Assembly: GCA_030065125.1 (NCBI GenBank) | Contig: JASJDM010000004.1 | Location: 19,190-83,189 of the forward strand | Reading direction: 5' to 3' | DNA: 64,000 nt | From: Lysobacterales bacterium | GTDB taxonomy: Bacteria > Pseudomonadota > Gammaproteobacteria > Xanthomonadales > SZUA-38 | Shown here: positions 58,155 to 64,000 of the stretch, one piece after another | Layout: the number at the start of each line of letters is the position of its first letter | Position numbering within the stretch: position 1 is the stretch's first letter | Position numbers and translations under genes: made by a program | Notes under the pieces: model-generated | What the model was told of the DNA's origin: nothing | Seen by the model: the letters and a program-made list of their open reading frames with translations, nothing else | The model's database searches: none

Positions 58155-59480
58155 TCAGGTTGTCAACAACCTCACCAATTTATCGAAGTCCTCCCGCAGG
58201 CGCCCATCGGTCTCCTTCAGTTCAGCAATCTTGCGACAGGCATGCAGCACTGTGGTGTGATCACGACCGCCAAAAGCATCCCCAATTTCCGGCAGACTGT
58301 GGTCAGTGAGGTCCTTGGAAAGCGCCATGGCCATCTGCCGCGGCCGGGCGATGGAACGGGTGCGGCGCTTGGACAGCAGGTCGGATACCCGGATCTTGTA
58401 GTACTCCCCTACTGTTTTCTGAATATTGGGTACGGTGATCAGCCGCTCGTGCACCGTCAACAGGTCGCGCAGGGTTTCTCGGGTGAAATCCAGCGAAATT
58501 GACCGGCCCGTGAAGCGGGCGTTGGCACAAAGGGTGTTGAGCGCCCCCTCCAGGTCCCGGACATTGGACCGGATCCGCTTGGCGATGTAGTGGGCGACTT
58601 CGTCACTCAGCGGCTGACCGGCCAGTTCCGCTTTGCTGATCAGTATGGCGACCCGGGTTTCAAAATCCGGTGGCTCAATGGCCACGCTCAGCCCCCATCC
58701 GAAGCGCGATTTGAGGCGCGCCTCCAGGCCGTCGACTTCCTTGGGATAGCGGTCGCAGGTCAGCATGATCTGCTGCTTGCCCTCGATCAGGGTGTTGAAG
58801 GTGTGGAAAAACTCTTCCTGGGAGCGCTCCTTGCCGGCAAAAAACTGGATATCGTCGATCAGCAGGGCGTCCGCCGAGCGATAGCGCTGCTTGAAGTCAT
58901 CGATGGTGTTGTGCCGCAGGGCATTGATCATCCCGCTGACAAACTGTTCCGAGTGCAGGTACGCCACCCGCGCCCGGGGATTCTGATCCTGGATCTGGTT
59001 GCCCACGGCATGCAGCAGGTGGGTTTTGCCCAGGCCCGTACCGCCGTAGAACAACAGTGGGTTGTACGACGCATCGCCAGGGTTTTCAGCCACCTGCATG
59101 GCGGCAGCGCGGGCCAGTTCGTTGGATTTACCCTGGACAAAATTGTCGAAGCGATAATGCTGGTCCAGGTTGCTGGGTCTGCGCTCGGGCTCCCGGGTCC
59201 TGGCTGATGGCGCGTCCGAGGGTATGGGGCCGTCAGCCGAACCAATGTCCAGGTTCACCTTGATCGGCCCACCCGCCAGGTGATCTATGATCTCGGTGAT
59301 ACGCTCCAGGTAGCGGTCGCGCACCGCATTGAGCACAAACGCATTGGGCGCCAGAAGATGCAGTCCGTCCCCATCGGCCAGGGTGTGCATGGGCCGGATC
59401 CACATGTTCATGTCCTGGGCGGAAAGCTCCGTCTCCAGCCGGTTCACACAGCGTCGCCACAATTGCTGATCGGCACTCAC
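58155..59480 (-). CDS. dnaA: Chromosomal replication initiator DnaA
   Basis: 441 aa. Domain I ([24 protein letters not shown]), variable linker, AAA domain with Walker [16 protein letters not shown] and Walker [10 protein letters not shown], and domain IV with the DNA-binding [16 protein letters not shown] signature. The start is the GTG at 59480 with GAGG six bases upstream; the frame extends to 59537 without a better signal. A DnaA box at 59559-59567 lies upstream, suggesting autoregulation. Confidence 0.97.
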   Translation of the reverse strand: MSADQQLWRRCVNRLETELSAQDMNMWIRPMHTLADGDGLHLLAPNAFVLNAVRDRYLERITEIIDHLAGGPIKVNLDIGSADGPIPSDAPSARTREPERRPSNLDQHYRFDNFVQGKSNELARAAAMQVAENPGDASYNPLLFYGGTGLGKTHLLHAVGNQIQDQNPRARVAYLHSEQFVSGMINALRHNTIDDFKQRYRSADALLIDDIQFFAGKERSQEEFFHTFNTLIEGKQQIMLTCDRYPKEVDGLEARLKSRFGWGLSVAIEPPDFETRVAILISKAELAGQPLSDEVAHYIAKRIRSNVRDLEGALNTLCANARFTGRSISLDFTRETLRDLLTVHERLITVPNIQKTVGEYYKIRVSDLLSKRRTRSIARPRQMAMALSKDLTDHSLPEIGDAFGGRDHTTVLHACRKIAELKETDGRLREDFDKLVRLLTT

Positions 59481-59558
59481 CAAACGCCTCGGTATTCTCC
59501 AGAAATTGCCGGTTGCCCGGTCCCGGCCAAGGCGCAAGTCTAACCGTGAAGACCAGAC

Positions 59559-59567
59559 TTATCCACA
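59559..59567 (+). promoter_or_regulatory. DnaA box upstream of dnaA
   Basis: TTATCCACA, perfect consensus, 79 bases upstream of the dnaA start, in the dnaA-rpmH gap. Likely role in dnaA autoregulation or as an outlying origin box. Confidence 0.75.
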
Positions 59568-59602
59568 GGCTGCTTGAAGCGGGTCAAAAGCGGCTGGATT
59601 TG

Positions 59603-59632
59603 TTGACACGACACGGCTGCCGCCGGTATATT
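59603..59632 (+). promoter_or_regulatory. Sigma70 promoter for rpmH-rnpA
   Basis: TTGACA (59603-59608), 18-base spacer, TATATT (59627-59632). The best-matching housekeeping promoter in the window, about 85 bases upstream of rpmH. Confidence 0.75.
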
Positions 59633-59645
59633 TGGCGGCCTTTGT

Positions 59646-59670
59646 CACGGCTCCCCGGGGTCGTGTTTTT
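59646..59670 (+). terminator. Attenuator-like hairpin in the rpmH leader
   Basis: CACG..CCCC/GGGG..CGTG stem (59646-59665) with small internal mismatches, followed by TTTTT. It lies between the promoter at 59603-59632 and rpmH, so it would end transcription early unless bypassed. A second hairpin GGCCAT/ATGGCC follows at about 59677-59695. Confidence 0.55.
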
Positions 59671-59716
59671 ATTTGTGGCCATCTAACCATATGGCCGGGC
59701 TGAAGACGACCCGACG

Positions 59717-59851
59717 ATGAAAAGAACATTTCAACCCAGTAATCTGAAGCGGGCCCGTAATCACGGGTTCCGGGCGCGTATGCGCACCCGCAGCGGCCGA
59801 GCCATTATCAATGCCCGCCGCGCCAAAGGCCGCAAGCGCCTGTCGGCGTAG
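59717..59851 (+). CDS. rpmH: 50S ribosomal protein L34
   Basis: 44 aa, [20 protein letters not shown] at the N terminus and a basic C terminus ending KGRKRLSA; identical in length to other bacterial L34 proteins. First gene of the rightward rpmH-rnpA-yidC-mnmE set. rnpA begins inside it. Confidence 0.97.
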   Translation: MKRTFQPSNLKRARNHGFRARMRTRSGRAIINARRAKGRKRLSA

Positions 59852-60200
59852 CGCCGGGCCTTCGCTGCGCCTCCGCCATAAGCGGGACTTCGACCGCGTA
59901 TTCAACCAACCGCTGCGCTCCGCACGACGGCACTTCACCGTGCTGGCCCGATCCAACCAGCTGAATCACGCCCGGCTGGGACTGGCGGTCTCGAAAAAAG
60001 TCGACAAGCGGGCCGTGGTCAGGAATCGGATCAAAAGAATGGTTCGGGAAAGCTTCAGACTGGATCCCATAGCGGCAGCCGCGCTGGACGTGGTGGTCAT
60101 TGCCCGACCTCCGGCCGCGCTGGAACAGCCCCGGGCGGTGCGCCGGGAACTGGCAGACCACTGGCAGCGCCTGATGAAGCTGGCCGAGCAGGCTGATTGA
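59811..60200 (+). CDS. rnpA: Ribonuclease P protein component
   Basis: 129 aa basic protein assisting RNase P RNA in tRNA 5' maturation. [18 protein letters not shown] near the N terminus and the RNR motif [15 protein letters not shown] are present. The only plausible start codon, ATG 59811, lies 41 bases inside rpmH in another frame; no later ATG, GTG or TTG precedes the conserved part (a CTG at about residue 19 does). Overlap suggests coupling to L34 synthesis. Confidence 0.9.
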   Translation: MPAAPKAASACRRSAGPSLRLRHKRDFDRVFNQPLRSARRHFTVLARSNQLNHARLGLAVSKKVDKRAVVRNRIKRMVRESFRLDPIAAAALDVVVIARPPAALEQPRAVRRELADHWQRLMKLAEQAD

Positions 60201-60246
60201 CCGATTGACCGGGCAGACCCACGAGAAACATCAGGACTGATCACCC

Positions 60247-61935
60247 ATGCCTAACACCCGACTCTTTCTGATCGTGGCCATCGGGGCGGTAGGCTTTCTG
60301 CTGTGGCAGCAGTGGCAGATCGATTACGGCCAGCCAGCGGCACCGCGCACCGCTCAGCCAACCGTGGGCCAGGACGTCAACCCTGCCGCCGACGGCACCG
60401 TGCCGAGCGTTGCGCCGCCGAGCCAGTCTGGTTCGGATACTCCGTCGTTGCCGCCGCCCAGCTCTGGTGGCCGGACCCCGGACCCGGCTGACGGCGGCCA
60501 GGTAATCCGCATCACCACCGACGTCCTGGACGTGGAAATCAGCACCACCGGCGGTGAGTTGCAGCACGCCACGCTGCTGGAATACCCGCTGGAGTTGAAG
60601 ACTCCCGAAGCCAAGGTCGAGCTGCTGCATACCGACTCAAGTCGGTATTTCGTGGCCCAGAGCGGTCTGGTCAGCAGCACCCATACCAGTGCAGATCATC
60701 GCCAGCCCTTCATCGCCAGTCGCAACGAGTATCGCCTGGGCGACGGTGACGACGAGATCCTGGTTCCCCTGACCTGGGAAGCAGACGGCATCACGGTCAC
60801 CAAGACCTACCGCTTCCAGCGGGGGTCATATCAGATCCAGGTCGATCAGGCCGTCAGCAACGCATCGGACAAGGCCTGGGTTGGCAGCCCCTATCGTCAG
60901 CTCCAGCGGGTGCAGCCGTTCATAGACGATGACTCATTCACCAACCCGGCCCGCTACAGTTTCCTCGGCGCAGCCTTGTACAACCCGGAAGACAAGTACG
61001 AAAAATTCGAGTTTGAGGATCTGGGTCGGGGTGAGCGTCGCGAGTCCGCCAATGCCTGGGCGGCCATGGTGCAACACTATTTCGTGACGGCCTGGATCCC
61101 GCCGCAGCAGGAGAACCAGGTCCTGGAGGCGGCCCGGGTACCCAGCACCGATCGTTTCCTGGTGCGCGCCACCGGGCCCGCCGCCACCGTGGCGCCCAAC
61201 GAAAACGGCTACTTTCCGGCTACGCTGTTTGTAGGCCCCAAGCTGCAGGACCGCCTGGAGACCCTGGCGCCGGGTCTGGAACTCACGGTGGACTACGGCA
61301 TCTTCACCCCGCTGTCCAAGGTGTTGTACTGGCTGCTGGAGAAAATCCACGCCCTGACCGGCAACTGGGGCTGGGCCATTGTGTTCCTCACGGTGCTGGT
61401 TAAGGCGGTGTTCTTCAAGCTGTCGGAAGCCCAGTACAAGAGCACGGCCAAGCTGCGCAAGCTGCAGCCCCGAATCCAGTCGCTGAAAGAGCGTTACGGC
61501 GACGACAAGCAGAAGTTCAACATGGCCATGATGGAGATCTACAAGACCGAGAAGGTGAATCCGCTGGGCGGCTGTTTACCGATCCTGGTACAGATCCCCG
61601 TTTTTTTCGCCCTGTACTGGGTGCTGCTGGAGAGCGTGGAACTGCGCCAGGCTGACTTCATGCTCTGGATCAATGACCTGAGCTCGCCGGATCCCTACTT
61701 TGTGCTGCCCATCATCAACGGGGCGGCCATGTATATGACCACCAAGCTGTCGCCCAACCCGGCGGCGGATCCCATGCAGCAAAAGATCTTCCAGGCCATG
61801 CCCCTGATCTTTGCCGTCATGTTCGCGTTCTTCCAGGCGGGACTGGTGTTGTACTGGACCGTCAACGCCGTGCTGTCTCTGGCACAGCAGTGGGTGATCA
61901 CCCGACGCATCGACGCCGCTGATTCCAGCGGGTAA
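60247..61935 (+). CDS. yidC: Membrane protein insertase YidC
   Basis: 562 aa, gram-negative long form. N-terminal helix (LFLIVAIGAVGFLLWQQW), Pro/Ala/Ser-rich linker, large periplasmic beta domain, then the conserved five-helix insertase core (from about residue 355: LLEKIHALTGNWGWAIVFLTVLVKAVFF, MMEIYKTEKVNPLGGCLPILVQIPVFFALYW). It inserts proteins into the inner membrane with or without Sec. The usual yidD gene between rnpA and yidC is absent; the gap is only 46 bases. Confidence 0.97.
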   Translation: MPNTRLFLIVAIGAVGFLLWQQWQIDYGQPAAPRTAQPTVGQDVNPAADGTVPSVAPPSQSGSDTPSLPPPSSGGRTPDPADGGQVIRITTDVLDVEISTTGGELQHATLLEYPLELKTPEAKVELLHTDSSRYFVAQSGLVSSTHTSADHRQPFIASRNEYRLGDGDDEILVPLTWEADGITVTKTYRFQRGSYQIQVDQAVSNASDKAWVGSPYRQLQRVQPFIDDDSFTNPARYSFLGAALYNPEDKYEKFEFEDLGRGERRESANAWAAMVQHYFVTAWIPPQQENQVLEAARVPSTDRFLVRATGPAATVAPNENGYFPATLFVGPKLQDRLETLAPGLELTVDYGIFTPLSKVLYWLLEKIHALTGNWGWAIVFLTVLVKAVFFKLSEAQYKSTAKLRKLQPRIQSLKERYGDDKQKFNMAMMEIYKTEKVNPLGGCLPILVQIPVFFALYWVLLESVELRQADFMLWINDLSSPDPYFVLPIINGAAMYMTTKLSPNPAADPMQQKIFQAMPLIFAVMFAFFQAGLVLYWTVNAVLSLAQQWVITRRIDAADSSG

Positions 61936-61942
61936 AAGCCCC

Positions 61943-63274
61943 ATGCGGCGGGACACCATAGCCGCCATTGCCACGCCGCCGGGCGCCGGCGGTATCGGGG
62001 TGCTACGAATCTCAGGACCCGGCGTTCCCGACTGGCTGACGCCGCTCACCGGCAGGACCCTGAAGCCCCGGCGGGCCGAACTGGTGGGATTCCTCGACGA
62101 CAACGGCCAGGTCATCGACCGAGGCATCGCCCTGTATTTTCCCGAACCCGGCTCCTTCACCGGCGAGGCCGTCCTGGAGCTGCAGGGCCACGGTGGGCCG
62201 GTGGTGATGGGCATGCTGCTGGAGCGGGTGCTTTCCCTGGGTGCCCGGCTGGCCCGCCCCGGGGAGTTCAGCGAGCGGGCCTTTCTCAACGACAAGCTGG
62301 ACCTGGCCCAGGCTGAGGCCATCGCCGACCTCATCGGCAGCGCCACCCGCAGCGCAGCCCGGGCCGCGGTCCAGTCCATGGAAGGCGCGCTCTCCCGGCA
62401 GGTGGCGACCCTGCAGCAGGAACTGGTCAGCATCCGGGTGTTCGTGGAGAGCGCCATCGACTTTCCCACTGACGAAATCGACTTCCTGGGTGAGAGCGAA
62501 ACCGCCGACCAGGTCAGATCCGTTATCGGCACGGTGGCGGATCTGCGGGCCCGGGCCCGCCAGGGTCGGCTGCTGCGCGACGGTCTGACCCTGGCGCTGG
62601 CGGGCCGCCCCAATGCCGGCAAGTCCAGCCTGCTGAACGCCCTGAGCGGTCGCGACAGCGCCATCGTCACGGACATACCCGGTACCACCCGGGACCTGTT
62701 GCGGGAGCGTGTGGAACTGGACGGCATACCGCTGCACCTGGTGGATACCGCCGGGTTGCGCCAGTCCGACGACCGGGTGGAGCAGGAAGGTGTTCGCCGG
62801 GCCAGGCGGGCGGTGGAAACCGCAGACCACACGCTGCTGATGGTGGACGACAGCGCGCCGGCCGGGGAACCGCTGGATCTGCCGCCGGGCATCCCCGTGA
62901 CCGAGGTCCACAACAAGATCGACTTGAGCGGGTCGCCACCCGCCATTGAGCAGGCCGGTGAGGTGACTCGGGTGTATTGCTCGGTCAAAACCGGCGCCGG
63001 CATGGACCTGTTGAGCAGCCATCTGAAACAAGTCGCCGGCCTGCAACCCGCCGGGGAAGGCCAGTTCATCGCCCGGGCACGTCATCTGGACGCCCTGGCC
63101 CGGGTGCAGCATCACCTGGAGCAGGGCCTGGAGCAATTGGAGCAGTTTCAGGCCGGGGAGCTGCTGGCCGAAGAACTCAGGCTGGCACAGCAGCAGCTCA
63201 GTGAAATCACCGGTGAGTACAGCACGGAAGATCTGCTGGGAGCGATTTTTTCCAGCTTTTGTATTGGCAAGTAG
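61943..63274 (+). CDS. mnmE: tRNA modification GTPase MnmE
   Basis: 443 aa GTPase that with MnmG modifies wobble uridine of tRNAs. N-terminal folate-binding domain (TIAAIATPPGAGGIGVLRISG), G-domain G1 GRPNAGKSSLLNAL, G2 TTRD, G3 DTAGLR, G4 HNKID, and the C-terminal catalytic Cys as FCIGK. Starts 7 bases after yidC. mnmG does not follow; the next gene is on the other strand. Confidence 0.96.
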   Translation: MRRDTIAAIATPPGAGGIGVLRISGPGVPDWLTPLTGRTLKPRRAELVGFLDDNGQVIDRGIALYFPEPGSFTGEAVLELQGHGGPVVMGMLLERVLSLGARLARPGEFSERAFLNDKLDLAQAEAIADLIGSATRSAARAAVQSMEGALSRQVATLQQELVSIRVFVESAIDFPTDEIDFLGESETADQVRSVIGTVADLRARARQGRLLRDGLTLALAGRPNAGKSSLLNALSGRDSAIVTDIPGTTRDLLRERVELDGIPLHLVDTAGLRQSDDRVEQEGVRRARRAVETADHTLLMVDDSAPAGEPLDLPPGIPVTEVHNKIDLSGSPPAIEQAGEVTRVYCSVKTGAGMDLLSSHLKQVAGLQPAGEGQFIARARHLDALARVQHHLEQGLEQLEQFQAGELLAEELRLAQQQLSEITGEYSTEDLLGAIFSSFCIGK

Positions 63275-63291
63275 GGACCGGCCGAAGTGGC

Positions 63292-63828
63292 TCAGTCAAA
63301 CTCGTAGGTGAACTTGATCTCGGGGCTGGTATCCAGGTCGAATTCCATGTGCTCGGCCAGCGATTCGCCCAGCAGGCCGGCCTTGACGCCGCCGGTCATG
63401 CGGTCGTAACGGGCGCGGAAGTCGGAAAAGGCGTCGTTTTTGCGCCAGCGCATCCCACACAGCGCCCCCGGGCGACCCAGCTGGTCGGGCTGACAGCGGC
63501 CGGTAGGGGTTTCATACACTTCACCTTCTGCGGCCTGGTCGACCCAACCCATAACCATCCTGGCGCGGGCGGCCAGGTCGGGTTCCTGTTGCCGATACCG
63601 GGCCTCGAGGCGCGGGTCGAAACGGGGAGCCAGCGATGGGTCATCGGCTTCAGGTTCGGGCAGAGTGACGGATTTGAGAAAGTACGCGCTGCCGCTCAGG
63701 GGAGCGGTGCTGACCGCGGGTTTGTCCTCGGCCAGGCCGGCAGTGGGGACAAGCAGCGACAGAGCCGAAAGCACCCCTCCGCCGAGGCGGTTGCGGGAGA
63801 GCCGGGCCCTGATGGTTTTCTCTGTCAT
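63292..63828 (-). CDS. Exported protein of unknown function
   Basis: 178 aa. N terminus with basic residues then a hydrophobic stretch (GGGVLSALSLLVPTAGLAED) looks like a signal peptide. The mature part is rich in Asp, Arg and Pro, with two cysteines (CQPDQLGRPGALC) that could form a disulfide, and no motif I recognise. It ends 17 bases from the mnmE stop. The real start could be slightly later. Lineage-restricted gene is my guess. Confidence 0.6.
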   Translation of the reverse strand: MTEKTIRARLSRNRLGGGVLSALSLLVPTAGLAEDKPAVSTAPLSGSAYFLKSVTLPEPEADDPSLAPRFDPRLEARYRQQEPDLAARARMVMGWVDQAAEGEVYETPTGRCQPDQLGRPGALCGMRWRKNDAFSDFRARYDRMTGGVKAGLLGESLAEHMEFDLDTSPEIKFTYEFD

Positions 63829-64000
63829 CTATACTTAACTATATTCCCTTCTGAGGAATTCTCCACTGCACCCCATTAAAAAATAGCAAAGCTCCGGTTA
63901 ATCTTTCGTGCGCCGATCCGCAATTTCGGGCAGTGCCTCGCGCATGAAAAAGCCAGGCCTCTATTGAATAGTTCAGCACCGTCCCAACTTACTGAAGCAT
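63829..64000. other. Upstream region at window edge, no gene seen
   Basis: 172 bases up to the window end with an AT-rich stretch near 63830-63895. It should hold the promoter of the leftward exported-protein gene. No complete coding sequence or RNA structure recognised. Confidence 0.4.

Overview
The window is a contiguous stretch of a GC-rich gammaproteobacterial chromosome that includes the replication origin region. Evidence for the group: the aa3/caa3 oxidase cluster has the gammaproteobacterial order (coxB-coxA-ctaG-coxC, DUF2909, SURF1, ctaA, ctaB). The block glyQ-glyS-gmhB-plsC sits next to gyrB-recF-dnaN-dnaA and rpmH-rnpA-yidC-mnmE. UbiK, QueF, RdgC, TtcA, PlsB and the ExeA/GspB pair are also present. 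Gene content resembles Pseudomonas- and Xanthomonas-type chromosomes, possibly a Wenzhouxiangella- or Chromatiales-like lineage; the genus cannot be fixed from the sequence alone. I see no rRNA, tRNA, integrase, transposase or prophage gene.

Layout. 1-2.3 kb: ubiK, then an amt-glnK ammonium operon with a sigma54-like promoter. 2.3-6.6 kb: a TolB-N/TPR membrane protein and a secreted PQQ-type sugar dehydrogenase, each next to a dense cluster of short hairpins. 6.6-17.5 kb: a large leftward block carrying the complete cytochrome c oxidase genes, heme A synthesis (ctaA, ctaB), assembly factors, argS and a SPOR protein. 17.6-24.2 kb: putA, ExeA/GspB, a rhomboid protease and DUF1820. 24.2-30.4 kb: ctpA, pyrF, a DUF4252 protein, plsB and a DUF465 protein; the gaps here carry the most unusual repeats. 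30.5-33.3 kb: ttcA, rdgC, a DJ-1/PfpI protein and a cupin. 33.4-39.6 kb: a leftward operon of hemH, an AttEFGH-like ABC transporter with its AttH lipoprotein, and an alpha/beta hydrolase. 39.9-45.6 kb: a secreted beta-propeller-like protein, a SYLF protein and a tightly overlapped tatABC-DUF6122-octaheme cytochrome operon. 45.6-53.3 kb: queF, a GNAT enzyme, a GspE/PilB ATPase, glyQS, a degenerate gmhB and plsC. 53.3-63.8 kb: the origin block.

Themes. Respiration dominates: a caa3-type terminal oxidase, heme A and heme synthesis, Tat export and a multiheme lipoprotein cytochrome. Envelope lipid and secretion functions (plsB, plsC, yidC, tat, gspAB, AttH-ABC) and origin housekeeping make up most of the rest.

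Most notable are arrays of short hairpins with no coding content. One class (about 26.46, 29.78-30.00 and 30.09-30.21 kb) strings 6-bp stems on a conserved GGGGAACG-like linker. Stem sequences differ between units while pairing is kept. Two such arrays converge between plsB and the DUF465 gene. A second class (2.45-2.59 and 6.36-6.64 kb) packs 5 to 11 hairpins back to back, reusing two loop cores with different arms. Every long tail-to-tail gap in the window holds such elements. Other points: a GmhB homologue lacking its catalytic aspartate, two perfect parS palindromes inside recF, a terminator-like hairpin between the rpmH promoter and gene, and rnpA starting inside rpmH with no yidD.
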